Shown here one piece after another: positions 1 to 8,228 of a stretch of 64,000 bases of DNA. Every line of letters starts with the position of its first letter. The stretch's first letter is position 1. Location of the stretch: positions 248,001 through 312,000 of the forward strand of contig CANLQG010000005.1 in the NCBI GenBank assembly GCA_947493195.1, given 5' to 3'. Source of the stretch: an uncultured Sphingomonadaceae bacterium (GTDB lineage Bacteria; Pseudomonadota; Alphaproteobacteria; Sphingomonadales; Sphingomonadaceae). A program made the position numbers and the translations under genes. The notes under the pieces are model-generated. The model did no database searches and had not been told where the DNA came from. It saw only the letters and a program-made list of their open reading frames with translations.

Positions 1-1
1 C

Positions 2-460
2 GAGGCCGGTTTCACGTTTCTTGGCTCTGCACAGCGCGGCGGTCGGCGGCTGGTGATGGTATTGGCCGGATCGCCCGAAAGCAGGTTGCGCGATCAGACT
101 GCGCGCGACTTTCTTGAATGGGGCTTCGATGCATTCGATACGGAGGTCGTTCTGCCCGCGCAAACAGAGGTGGGACAGGCCCGGGTACAGGACGGCGGCA
201 GGGCCAGCGTTGCGTTGCGTACGCCCGAGGCAGTCATCGCTGCCATCCCGCGCGGGGCGGACGCTGCGAGCTGGTCGATGGAAGTCGTCTATCGCGGGCC
301 CATCCAGGCCCCGATCATTGCCGGGGATCGCATTGCCCGGTTGCGCCTCAGCGTGAATGGCAAGCAGGTGCTGGAAGCGCCGCTGGAGGCCGCGCAATCC
401 GTCGGCCAGGCAAACGCAGCCCAGCGGGTACTCAATGCCTGGAGGAAATGGTTGGCATGA
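2..460 (+). CDS. D-alanyl-D-alanine carboxypeptidase (PBP5/6 type), C-terminal part
   Basis: The frame is open from the window edge, so only the last 152 residues are present. The first visible stretch (EAGFTFLGSAQRGGRRLVMV) is the end of the peptidase S11 transpeptidase fold, followed by the beta-sandwich PBP5 C-terminal domain and a short amphipathic end (VLNAWRKWLA) typical of the membrane-anchoring tail. The family trims the terminal D-Ala from peptidoglycan stem peptides in the periplasm. The catalytic SxxK, SxN and KTG motifs lie upstream of the window. The TGA stop overlaps the ATG of tmk (ATGA), so the two genes are translationally linked. A dacC-like label fits, but paralogues cannot be told apart from this piece. 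Confidence 0.85.
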   Translation, partial: EAGFTFLGSAQRGGRRLVMVLAGSPESRLRDQTARDFLEWGFDAFDTEVVLPAQTEVGQARVQDGGRASVALRTPEAVIAAIPRGADAASWSMEVVYRGPIQAPIIAGDRIARLRLSVNGKQVLEAPLEAAQSVGQANAAQRVLNAWRKWLA

Positions 461-1092
461 CGAGCGGACGGTTCATCACCTTCGAGGGCGGCGAAGGCGT
501 GGGCAAGTCCACGCAGGCGCACCTGCTTGTCGATGCCCTGCGCGGGCGTGGCCTGGAGGTTGTGCAGACGCGCGAACCGGGAGGCACCCCAGGTGCAGAG
601 GCCATTCGCGATCTGCTGCTGGACAAGCGTTTCGCCTGGGATACCCGCGCCGAAGCCCTGCTGTTCGCGGCCGCCCGATCCGATCACGTCTCCCAACTAA
701 TCGGTCCTGCGCTGGACCGCGGCGATTGGGTGGTGTGCGACCGATTCATCGATTCCTCGCGGGCCTATCAGGCCGGGGGAGGGGAGTGGTCGGACGATGC
801 CGTGCTCTCGCTTCACACGCTGGGCTCTCATGCCCTCATGCCCGATGTCACCCTCCTGCTGCAGGCACCGACGGACGAGATCGCCAAGCGCCTGCACGAA
901 CGCGATGGCAACGATGCTGACCGAATCGGTGGCAAGCCCGCCGCCTACCATGCGCGGGTAGCCGAACATTTCCGCCAGCTCGCCGTGACCGATCCGGAAC
1001 GGTTCGTGCTGATCGATGCAAGCGGCACTCCTGCCGATGTACACCTGCGCGTAATGCGCGCCATGGCCACCCTCATCGGGGAAGGCGGTTGA
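457..1092 (+). CDS. tmk: Thymidylate kinase
   Basis: A 211-residue cytosolic enzyme that phosphorylates dTMP to dTDP. The P-loop GGEGVGKST is at residues 11-19, the TREPGGTPGAE motif at 38-48 and the DRF substrate motif at 95-97. Length is normal for bacterial Tmk. The ATG start overlaps the previous stop as ATGA, and longer in-frame extensions have no similarity to the family. The stop overlaps the TTG start of holB, giving the tmk-holB pair common in proteobacteria. Confidence 0.97.
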   Translation: MTSGRFITFEGGEGVGKSTQAHLLVDALRGRGLEVVQTREPGGTPGAEAIRDLLLDKRFAWDTRAEALLFAAARSDHVSQLIGPALDRGDWVVCDRFIDSSRAYQAGGGEWSDDAVLSLHTLGSHALMPDVTLLLQAPTDEIAKRLHERDGNDADRIGGKPAAYHARVAEHFRQLAVTDPERFVLIDASGTPADVHLRVMRAMATLIGEGG

Positions 1093-2051
1093 CCTATATC
1101 GGGCACGAGCAGGCGTGGGATGCCTGGCGCCGTGCGCTTTCCGGTGCGCGCATGCACCACGGCTGGATCCTCTCGGGCCGCAAAGGCGTGGGCAAGTCCG
1201 CCTTCGCCATGGCCGCCGCGCGAGAACTGGTGGCGCAAGACGGGATACCGCAGCCACCGGGCGAACATCCCGATATCCGCTACCTCAGCCATCCCCCGCG
1301 AAATGATACCGAGGCGAAAAAGCGGGACGATGGCAAGCCGTACGAACTCGCTCGTAACATCAAGGTGGACCAGATCCGCGAGTTGCAGCGTCGCCTGAAT
1401 ACCCGGCCCACGCTGGGAAGCCGCCGCGCCGTCATCATCGATCCGGCTGACGACATGGAGACGAGCGCCGCCAACGCCTTGCTGAAAAGCCTGGAGGAGC
1501 CGCCGGCGGGCACATACTTCCTGCTGATCGCCCACCGCATCGGGCGATTGCTGCCCACCATCCGCTCGCGCTGCCGGGTGTTGAATTTTCCCCGCGTGTC
1601 CGATCTCGACATGGACGCGGTCCTCGCGAGGGAGAGCCCGCAGGCCAGCAGCGAAGAGCGCACTGCAGCCATCGCCGCTGCCAGTGGTTCACCGGGCGCG
1701 GCCATCGATTTCGTCGAACTCGACCTTGGTAAGATTCACACGCTGATGCAGCAGGTGGTCGAACGGGGCGATCCTGACTTCGTCTTGCGTGGCCGCCTGG
1801 CCGGTGCCATGGGGCAGCGCCCAAGCCGCGAGAAGCAGCTGGCCGCCATCGAACTGGCCCGCGCCGTGGTGGCGGACCAGATGCGCACCATTCCCCATGC
1901 ACAGATCCCTGCGATGGTGGAAACCCACAGCGAACTGGTGCGCCTGGCGGGCCAGGCGCCGACCTACAATTTCGATCCCGGCCTGCTGGTGATGGAAATC
2001 GGCACCTTGCTTGCAGGTCTGGCGGGTTCTAGGACGCCCGCAAATGGCTGA
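1089..2051 (+). CDS. holB: DNA polymerase III subunit delta'
   Basis: A 320-residue clamp-loader subunit of the AAA+ fold. A P-loop-like GRKGVGKS sits at residues 31-38. A sensor region follows, with SLEEPPAGTYFLLIA and then the SRC motif (TIRSRCRVLNF) that provides the arginine finger. The zinc-knuckle cysteines found in E. coli delta' are absent: the only Cys in the ATPase part is in SRC. The start is TTG at 1089, overlapping the tmk stop, with GGGGAAGG at 1078-1085 as a likely ribosome binding site. The 3' end overlaps metG by 8 bp. It works in loading the beta clamp during replication. Confidence 0.93.
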   Translation: MTYIGHEQAWDAWRRALSGARMHHGWILSGRKGVGKSAFAMAAARELVAQDGIPQPPGEHPDIRYLSHPPRNDTEAKKRDDGKPYELARNIKVDQIRELQRRLNTRPTLGSRRAVIIDPADDMETSAANALLKSLEEPPAGTYFLLIAHRIGRLLPTIRSRCRVLNFPRVSDLDMDAVLARESPQASSEERTAAIAAASGSPGAAIDFVELDLGKIHTLMQQVVERGDPDFVLRGRLAGAMGQRPSREKQLAAIELARAVVADQMRTIPHAQIPAMVETHSELVRLAGQAPTYNFDPGLLVMEIGTLLAGLAGSRTPANG

Positions 2052-3600
2052 AACCTTCTATCTGACCACCGCGATTCACTATCCCAATGGCAAGCCGCAT
2101 ATCGGCCACGCTTACGAGACGATCGCGGCCGATGTCCTCGCCCGTTTCCATCGCCAGATGGGACGCGATGTACGTTTCCAGACCGGCACCGACGAGCACG
2201 GCCTGAAAATGGCGCAAAAGGCGCGCGATCTCGGGATGACCCCGCGGGAGCTGGCGGATGAAATGTCAGGACATTTCAAGTCATTGTTCGAGACGCTTGA
2301 TATCTCTTATGATCGCTTCATCCGAACCACGGATGAAGATCATTACCGCGCCAGCCAGGCAATCTGGAAAGCCATGGAGGCCAACGGCGACCTTTACCTC
2401 GACCGTTACGAGGGATGGTATTCGGTTCGCGACGAAGCCTACTATGACGAAAGCGAACTGGAAGAGGGCGAGGGGGGCGAGAAGCTGTCTCCACAGGGCA
2501 CGCCAGTCGAATGGACTGCCGAGGAAACCTGGTTCTTCCGGCTCTCTGCCTACGGTGACAAGCTGCTGGCGCTCTTCAACGACAATCCGGACTTCATCAG
2601 ACCCGAAAGCCGTCGCAACGAAGTGATGCGGTTTGTGGAAGGTGGCCTGCGCGACCTGTCGGTCAGCCGCACCAGTTTCGACTGGGGCGTGCCGGTGCCC
2701 GGCAGCGAAGGCCATGTGATGTACGTATGGGTTGACGCGCTCACCAATTATCTCACTGGCCTTGGCTATCCCGACGATACCGAGAACATGGCAAAGTTCT
2801 GGCCGGCAGATCTGCATCTGGTCGGCAAGGACATTACCCGGTTCCACACCGTCTACTGGCCCGCGTTCCTGATGAGCGCCGGAATCGAACTGCCCAAGCA
2901 GGTCTACGCTCATGGCTTCCTCCTCAGCCGCGATGGCAAGAAGGAAAGCAAGTCCACCGGTAACGTGACAGACCCTGCAGCGTTGGTAGATTCCTATGGA
3001 GTGGACGTGCTGCGCTATTTCCTCCTGCGCGAATTCTCCTTCGGTCAGGATGGCAGCTATTCAGCAGAGGCCATTGTAAACAGGGCAAATTCCGAACTCG
3101 CAAACAGCTTCGGCAACCTGGCCCAGCGCGTGATGAGCTTCATCGCCAAGAACTGCGACGGCACTGTCACGGCAGAGGCCCCCGTCGAAGCGGTGGACGA
3201 AGCCCTGCGGGCCCGTGTGCGCCAGGCTTGCGCGGTTGAACTCCCGGCGCAGTTCGAGCAGCTGGCCTTCGCTGCCGGGTTGGAGGCGTGGATGCAGGCC
3301 GTTTACGCCTGCAACGCCTACGTCGACGAGCAGGCCCCGTGGGCCTTGCGCAAGACCGACCCAGAGCGAATGAAGCGCGTGCTCGCCACGCTTTGCGGCT
3401 GTATCCGCGATCTTGCCATCGCTGTTATGCCAGTCATTCCAACAGCATCGGCAAAGATTCTCGACGCCCTCTCGATCCCCGACAATGAGCGTGACTATGC
3501 CGCGCTCAGCACAACCGACCCAAGTACGGGGACAATCACCATCGACAGCCCGAAGCCCGTCTTTCCGCGGCTGGACGCGCCCTCGGCGGAGAGCGCCTGA
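2044..3600 (+). CDS. metG: Methionyl-tRNA synthetase
   Basis: A 518-residue class I aminoacyl-tRNA synthetase that charges tRNA-Met. The HIGH motif is at residues 19-22. The second signature is KESKS at 300-304 rather than the usual KMSKS. The connective peptide lacks zinc cysteines (GWYSVRDEAYYDESEL), and there is no C-terminal tRNA-binding (EMAP-like) domain, so this is the short, zinc-free form seen in alphaproteobacteria. The ATG at 2044 lies inside the end of holB (8-bp overlap), and the stop overlaps tatD as ATGA. The gene sits within a tightly coupled tmk-holB-metG-tatD unit. Confidence 0.96.
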   Translation: MAETFYLTTAIHYPNGKPHIGHAYETIAADVLARFHRQMGRDVRFQTGTDEHGLKMAQKARDLGMTPRELADEMSGHFKSLFETLDISYDRFIRTTDEDHYRASQAIWKAMEANGDLYLDRYEGWYSVRDEAYYDESELEEGEGGEKLSPQGTPVEWTAEETWFFRLSAYGDKLLALFNDNPDFIRPESRRNEVMRFVEGGLRDLSVSRTSFDWGVPVPGSEGHVMYVWVDALTNYLTGLGYPDDTENMAKFWPADLHLVGKDITRFHTVYWPAFLMSAGIELPKQVYAHGFLLSRDGKKESKSTGNVTDPAALVDSYGVDVLRYFLLREFSFGQDGSYSAEAIVNRANSELANSFGNLAQRVMSFIAKNCDGTVTAEAPVEAVDEALRARVRQACAVELPAQFEQLAFAAGLEAWMQAVYACNAYVDEQAPWALRKTDPERMKRVLATLCGCIRDLAIAVMPVIPTASAKILDALSIPDNERDYAALSTTDPSTGTITIDSPKPVFPRLDAPSAESA

Positions 3601-4397
3601 TGACGCTCGAGGCGCCGTTGATCGACAGCCATTGCCACCTCAATTACGAAGGGCTTGCCGAACGGCAGGACGAGGTTCTTGCCAATGCCCGCGCGGCAGG
3701 CGTGACCGGCTTTCTCAACATCTCCACGCGCGAGCGCGAATGGCGTGATGTCGTCGCCACGGCAGAGCGCGAAAGCGACGTGTGGGCGACCGTCGGCATC
3801 CACCCGCACGAGGCGGACCAGCATGCCGACCTTGGCCGGCAGGTCCTGCGCGAGGCAACCGATCATGCCCGCGTTGTGGGCATCGGCGAAAGCGGGCTCG
3901 ACTATTACTATGACAAGTCCGATCGCGCGGTGCAGCAGGACCTGTTCCGCATGCACATCGATGTGGCGCGCGAAACAGGACTTCCGCTGGTCATCCATAC
4001 CCGCGACGCGGAGGACGATACGGCCGATATCCTGACCGAAGAAATGGGGAAGGGGGCCTTTCCCGCGCTGATCCACTGTTTCACCGCCAGCGCCGATTTC
4101 GGGCGCAAGGTGCTGGACCTTGGCCTCACGGTTTCCCTTTCTGGTATCGTCACGTTCAAGAACGCCAGGGAATTGCAGGAGTTCGCGCGGGAGATTCCGA
4201 AAGACAGGCTGCTGGTTGAAACCGACAGCCCCTTCCTGGCACCGGTGCCGCATCGCGGAAAGACCTGCGAACCGGCCTTCGTGCGCCATACGGCTGCATT
4301 CGTGGCTGAGCTTCGGGGCGAAGAAGTCGAAGATCTAGCCGCAACCACGTCGCGCAACTTCTTCAATTTGTTCACGAAAGCAAAGGGTACTTCGTGA
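3600..4397 (+). CDS. tatD: TatD-family metal-dependent DNase
   Basis: A 265-residue amidohydrolase-fold protein. The metal motif DSHCH is at residues 9-13. Later conserved blocks include GESGLDYYY, VIHTRDAEDD and the terminal ETDSPFLAP segment. TatD/YcfH proteins are cytosolic magnesium-dependent 3'-5' exonucleases, although the exact substrate of a given orthologue is often unknown. It starts at an ATGA overlap with metG and ends overlapping the GTG start of the next gene, a very common metG-tatD-MBL order in this group. Confidence 0.92.
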   Translation: MTLEAPLIDSHCHLNYEGLAERQDEVLANARAAGVTGFLNISTREREWRDVVATAERESDVWATVGIHPHEADQHADLGRQVLREATDHARVVGIGESGLDYYYDKSDRAVQQDLFRMHIDVARETGLPLVIHTRDAEDDTADILTEEMGKGAFPALIHCFTASADFGRKVLDLGLTVSLSGIVTFKNARELQEFAREIPKDRLLVETDSPFLAPVPHRGKTCEPAFVRHTAAFVAELRGEEVEDLAATTSRNFFNLFTKAKGTS

Positions 4398-5161
4398 AGC
4401 TGCTGGTTCTTGGGAGTGGTACGTCCACAGGTGTACCGCGCATCGGTAACGACTGGGGCGATTGCGACCCGAACGAGCCGAAGAACCGCCGCAGCCGCGT
4501 ATCCATCATTGTGGAGAGCAACGAGGGCAAGCGGATCCTCGTCGACACGTCTACCGATCTGCGCCAGCAACTGTTGACCAACAACATCGACAGGCTGGAC
4601 GGGGTTTTCTGGACCCACGACCACGCGGACCACTGCCACGGCATCGATGATCTGCGTCCCATGCGTTATGGGCGCGGAGGTCCGATTGCCGGATTTGCTT
4701 CGACCGAATGCTGCCGCAGGCTGCGGAATCGCTTCGGCTACGTGTTTTCCGGCCAGTATGGCTATCACACGATTATGGAATTGAGTTCGCTGGACACATT
4801 GCGCATCCATGCAGGCTTCGGTGTGGAAAGCGTGGAGATGCCGCACGGACCAATCACCACAACGGCTTATCGCTTCGAAGCTGACGGTAAATCAATAGGT
4901 TACGCAACAGACTTCAGCGAAATCACCGATGACATGATCGACCTGTTCGAGGACGTCGATATCCTCGTTACCGATTGCCTGCGCCGTGAGCCGCATCCTA
5001 CCCATGCGCATCTGGGAATGGCGCTGGAATTTGCGGAGCGTTGCGGCGCGCGCCAGGCGGTCTTGTCTCACCTCGACAAGAGCATGGATTATGCGACGCT
5101 GAGCGCCGAGGTGCCAGACAACGTGCTCGTGGGATTCGACGGGATGGAACTGGTCGCATGA
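4394..5161 (+). CDS. MBL-fold metallo-hydrolase (PhnP-like)
   Basis: A 255-residue metallo-beta-lactamase-fold hydrolase. The zinc motif THDHADH is at residues 74-80 (H75, H77, D79, H80), with the N-terminal GSGTSTGVP and later VTDCLR and LSHLDKS blocks typical of the PhnP/phosphodiesterase branch. The GTG at 4394 overlaps the tatD stop (GTGA). The family includes cyclic phosphodiesterases, but there is no phosphonate cluster here. The substrate is therefore unknown, and a housekeeping role linked to metG-tatD is an inference from position only. Confidence 0.85.
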   Translation: MKLLVLGSGTSTGVPRIGNDWGDCDPNEPKNRRSRVSIIVESNEGKRILVDTSTDLRQQLLTNNIDRLDGVFWTHDHADHCHGIDDLRPMRYGRGGPIAGFASTECCRRLRNRFGYVFSGQYGYHTIMELSSLDTLRIHAGFGVESVEMPHGPITTTAYRFEADGKSIGYATDFSEITDDMIDLFEDVDILVTDCLRREPHPTHAHLGMALEFAERCGARQAVLSHLDKSMDYATLSAEVPDNVLVGFDGMELVA

Positions 5162-5325
5162 ATGAAACGTCGCTGGTTTCCATCGTGGCACTGCTTGGCT
5201 GGCTGATCCTGGCAATCGGCGCGTACCGGTCTCACCAGGTAAACATGTCGAAGACGATACGCATGGCGCTGATCTGGGCATGCATCTTTGCAGGCCTTAC
5301 GTTCTTTTTCACGCTGGTCATCTGA
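5158..5325 (+). CDS. Small two-pass membrane protein
   Basis: A 55-residue protein with two predicted membrane helices (about residues 5-21 and 36-54) and a short basic loop between them (RSHQVNMSKTIR). Its ATG overlaps the stop of the MBL-fold gene as ATGA, which supports it as a real translationally coupled gene. I do not recognise a family. It is the last gene of the tmk-to-MBL unit. Confidence 0.7.
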   Translation: MNETSLVSIVALLGWLILAIGAYRSHQVNMSKTIRMALIWACIFAGLTFFFTLVI

Positions 5326-5371
5326 AGGGACGATGGGAAACGAACCCGGTCCGGCCAGCTTCATATTTAAC

Positions 5372-5385
5372 ATAATATATATTAT
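5372..5385. promoter_or_regulatory. Perfect 14-bp A/T palindrome before mazG
   Basis: The sequence ATAATATATATTAT is a perfect inverted repeat inside a roughly 25-bp A/T-rich patch, 34 bp before the mazG start. It is the only pure A/T run of this kind in an otherwise G+C-rich window. It could be an operator or the A/T-rich core of the mazG promoter. The sequence alone does not decide. Confidence 0.35.
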
Positions 5386-5418
5386 CATCCTTTAGTTGGT
5401 CTCATGCTGGAGCCGCCG

Positions 5419-6177
5419 ATGTCCGAACAACTAGACCGCCTCCTCTCGATCATGGCCCGCCTTCGCGATCCGCAGCGCGGTTGCGAATGGGACGTTGCGC
5501 AAACCTTCGAAACTATTGCGCCATACACGATCGAGGAAGCTTACGAGGTGGCGGACGCTATCGAACGTGACGACATGGCCGATCTGCGTGGCGAGTTGGG
5601 CGATTTGCTTTTGCAGGTAGTCTTCCATGCCCGCATGGCCGAGGAAGCCGGCCACTTCGATTTCAGCGATGTCGCGCGCTCCATATCGGACAAGATGGAG
5701 GCCCGGCACCCGCACATTTTCGGCGATGAAGGCGGTGTGATGGATGGCAAGCGCTGGGAGGACATCAAGGCAGCGGAACGCGCCGTGCAAGGTTCGACCA
5801 GCACGATGGACGGCGTAGCGCGCGCGTTGCCGGCCCTGATGCGCGCGGAAAAGCTCCAGAAACGCGCCGCACGAGACGGCTTCGATTGGCCTGACCACGA
5901 TGGCCCGACGGAGAAACTGGTGGAGGAAATACGAGAGCTGCACGAAGCAGACGATGCAACCCGTCAGGAAGAAGCCGGAGACCTGCTGTTTGCAGCAGTC
6001 AATCTGGTGCGATCATACGGGATCGGGGCAGAAGATGCCCTGAAGGCCGCCAACGCGAAGTTCGAGCGTCGCTATCGTGCGATGGAAAAGCTGGCAGGCG
6101 GCGACTTCGCACACCGCGATCTGCACGGCCAGGAAGAACTGTGGCAGGAAGTAAAACGCCAGGAACGCGAAGGTTAG
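5419..6177 (+). CDS. mazG: Nucleoside triphosphate pyrophosphohydrolase MazG
   Basis: A 252-residue all-alpha NTP pyrophosphatase with two MazG domains. The N-terminal half carries EEAYEVADAI followed by ELGDLLLQVVFHA (the EExxE and ExxD metal ligands), and the C-terminal half repeats a related pattern (EIRELHEAD, EEAGDLLFAAVNL). The family hydrolyses (d)NTPs and can lower ppGpp. I chose the ATG at 5419 because GGAG lies six bases before it; an in-frame ATG at 5404 would add five residues. The stop overlaps the end of hflX by 4 bp on the opposite strand. Confidence 0.94.
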   Translation: MSEQLDRLLSIMARLRDPQRGCEWDVAQTFETIAPYTIEEAYEVADAIERDDMADLRGELGDLLLQVVFHARMAEEAGHFDFSDVARSISDKMEARHPHIFGDEGGVMDGKRWEDIKAAERAVQGSTSTMDGVARALPALMRAEKLQKRAARDGFDWPDHDGPTEKLVEEIRELHEADDATRQEEAGDLLFAAVNLVRSYGIGAEDALKAANAKFERRYRAMEKLAGGDFAHRDLHGQEELWQEVKRQEREG

Positions 6178-7496
6178 AGCGTTTCGAAGCGGCCCCATTC
6201 CTTTTCCGTCAGGCGAACCTCGATATGACGCATCGGGCCGTCGGAACCCTCCCCGCCATCATTGTCCGACAACACTTCACCGTGGGCGTGAAGCCAGGCA
6301 ATGCGCGCACCGTCGCTGGCTGGCAGCATGAGCGAATGGCGCCGGGCGCCTTCTGTCAGTTTCGCTCCCAGCTTCTCGCGCAGGGCATCGACACCCTCAC
6401 CCGTTATGGCCGAGATTGGCATGACCGTGTCGTCGTTTTCCGCGATGGCCGCCAATTCTTCGCGCATTTCGGGATCAAGAAGGTCCCACTTGTTCCAGAC
6501 TTCGAGGATGGTGGTCGGCTCCCCTTCCCCCTCTTCGTCGGTCACTCCCAGATCCGCGAGCACCTGTAGCACCTGCCTTTTCTGGGATGCGGTGTCAGGA
6601 TTGGCGATGTCACGCACGTGCAGGACGATGTCGGCTGCCGTGACCTCTTCCAGGGTGGCTCGAAACGCTGCGACGAGCTGGGTCGGCAGGTCCGAGATAA
6701 AGCCCACCGTATCGGACAGGATCGCCTTCTCTATGCCCGGCAGGGTCACGGCGCGCATGGTCGGATCAAGCGTCGCGAACAGCAGGTCTTCCGCCATCAC
6801 GTCTGCGCCGGTCATGCGGTTGAAAAGCGTGGATTTTCCCGCATTCGTGTATCCCACCAGGGCGATGACGGGCCATGGTGCCCTGCCTCGCCGCTTGCGG
6901 TGGAGTTCGCGGGTCTTACGGACCTGTTCCAACTCGCGGCGCAGTTTTGCCATCCGGTCGCGGATCAGGCGGCGGTCGGCCTCGATCTGCGTTTCGCCCG
7001 GACCGCCGAGGAAGCCGAAGCCGCCACGCTGACGCTCAAGGTGGGTCCAGCTGCGCACGAGTCGACTTGCCTGATAATCCAGGTGAGCGAGTTCCACCTG
7101 CAGCCGACCTTCGGCGGTGGCCGCACGTTCTCCGAAAATTTCCAGGATCAGGCCGGTGCGATCGATGACCTTGCGGCCGATCTTCTCTTCCAGGTTGCGT
7201 TGCTGGATGGGCGACAGCGCACCGTCGACAATGACAAGTTCCGCCTCATGCAGCTCGCAGTCGGAGGCGATGCGTTGCACCTGGCCTTCCCCAAACAGGG
7301 TGTTGGGACGGACTTCGCGCACAGGAATGATGAAAGCCTCGGCCACGACGATGCCGATCGCAAGCGCGAGGCCTTTCGCCTCTTCCAGGCGCGCTTCGGG
7401 ATCATCCTCGCGGCGCTGGGCGCGGATGTCCGGGCAGACGACCAGAGCCCGCGCCCCGCGGGTAACTTCGCCTTCGATATCGTCGTCGACAATCAG
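6174..7496 (-). CDS. hflX: GTPase HflX
   Basis: A ribosome-associated GTPase that splits stalled ribosomes. Counted from the upstream start it has 440 residues: N-terminal HflX domain, glycine-rich linker with GGPGETQIE (about 164-172), the G1 motif GYTNAGKST (about 215-223) and the G3 motif DTVGFI. No ATG, GTG or TTG occurs in frame between the upstream stop and a GTG at 7346. Yet the 50 codons before that GTG encode clear HflX sequence ([12 protein letters not shown], then [16 protein letters not shown]). The start is probably CTG at 7496, which overlaps the hfq stop as CTGA, or ATT at 7493. The GTG at 7346 would remove conserved sequence. The 3' end overlaps mazG by 4 bp. Confidence 0.88.
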   Translation of the reverse strand: MIVDDDIEGEVTRGARALVVCPDIRAQRREDDPEARLEEAKGLALAIGIVVAEAFIIPVREVRPNTLFGEGQVQRIASDCELHEAELVIVDGALSPIQQRNLEEKIGRKVIDRTGLILEIFGERAATAEGRLQVELAHLDYQASRLVRSWTHLERQRGGFGFLGGPGETQIEADRRLIRDRMAKLRRELEQVRKTRELHRKRRGRAPWPVIALVGYTNAGKSTLFNRMTGADVMAEDLLFATLDPTMRAVTLPGIEKAILSDTVGFISDLPTQLVAAFRATLEEVTAADIVLHVRDIANPDTASQKRQVLQVLADLGVTDEEGEGEPTTILEVWNKWDLLDPEMREELAAIAENDDTVMPISAITGEGVDALREKLGAKLTEGARRHSLMLPASDGARIAWLHAHGEVLSDNDGGEGSDGPMRHIEVRLTEKEWGRFETL

Positions 7497-8062
7497 TCGC
7501 TTTCGCCTTCATTATCTTCCAGATTGTCGTCGGTCAGATCGACCGGCCGATCGGGCTGGATCGTGGAAACAGCATGCTTGTATGCAAGCTGCACATAGCC
7601 ATCACGTTCCAGCAACATGCAGAAAAGGTCGAAACTGGCGATCCGCCCCTGCAGCATCACGCCGTTCACCAGGAACATCGTCACCTGCACGTCCGCATCG
7701 CGAACGCGGGTGAGGAAGATGTCCTGCAACAGGCGAAGCTTGCGGTTACCATCGGGGCCACTGCCGAATTGTTCGGCATCGACAGGCTGCCCGGGCATGA
7801 TGGTGGAAATCGCGTGCTTGTAGACAAGCTGCGATTGTCCGTCCCGACGCAGCAGGATCGAAAAATTGTCGAACCAGGTCACGATACCCTGCAGTTTTAC
7901 CCCCTTCACGAGAAACATCGTGACGGGAATCTTCTCGCGACGGACATGATTGAGGAAAACATCCTGCAGATTGGCATTCTTGCCATTTCCGGCAGGTTTC
8001 GCGGCGCGCGATTCGGTATCTGCCACCGGTCGTGGCCTTGCCGAAAGGGTGCCCTTGGCCAT
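7493..8062 (-). CDS. hfq: RNA chaperone Hfq with two tandem Sm domains
   Basis: A 189-residue protein, about twice the usual Hfq length. Residues 31-90 and 111-170 are two complete Hfq repeats with an exact 80-residue period, each ending in the Sm2 signature ([10 protein letters not shown] and [10 protein letters not shown]). Repeat 1 keeps LQD, the rim RRE and K at the position of E. coli K31. Repeat 2 keeps LQD, but the rim reads RDAD and the lysine is Met. An acidic tail (residues 176-189) follows. A hexamer-like ring built from three chains is an inference. ATG at 8062 is chosen for its GGAG site and the MAKG start; an upstream TTG extension (8110) lacks similarity. It precedes hflX as in other proteobacteria. 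Confidence 0.93.
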   Translation of the reverse strand: MAKGTLSARPRPVADTESRAAKPAGNGKNANLQDVFLNHVRREKIPVTMFLVKGVKLQGIVTWFDNFSILLRRDGQSQLVYKHAISTIMPGQPVDAEQFGSGPDGNRKLRLLQDIFLTRVRDADVQVTMFLVNGVMLQGRIASFDLFCMLLERDGYVQLAYKHAVSTIQPDRPVDLTDDNLEDNEGESD

Positions 8063-8160
8063 TCTTCTGACTCCATCGTTTTTGGCGGGTGTAAGCCCGC
8101 AATCTGGCAAATCCGTGAAACAGGTTCAGGACCCCCCGGCTGCACTTTTGTGCAATGCAG

Positions 8161-8190
8161 CGTATAGTATGAAAAACTTTCCGGCGGCAA
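8161..8190 (-). promoter_or_regulatory. Candidate sigma-70 promoter for hfq
   Basis: On the minus strand TTGCCG (8190-8185) and TATACG (8166-8161) are separated by 18 bases, about 100 bases before the hfq start. This is in the 166-bp gap that separates hfq from ntrX. It would let hfq-hflX be transcribed independently of the ntr genes. The match is moderate. Confidence 0.35.
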
Positions 8191-8228
8191 TTGGTTCCTT
8201 ACCTGACCGAAAGTCCCGGTTGAGAAGC

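Noticed and set aside
1089..2051. Broken HolB because the zinc cysteines are missing
   Set aside because: The frame, P-loop-like segment and SRC motif are intact, and I recall zinc-free delta' subunits in other alphaproteobacteria.
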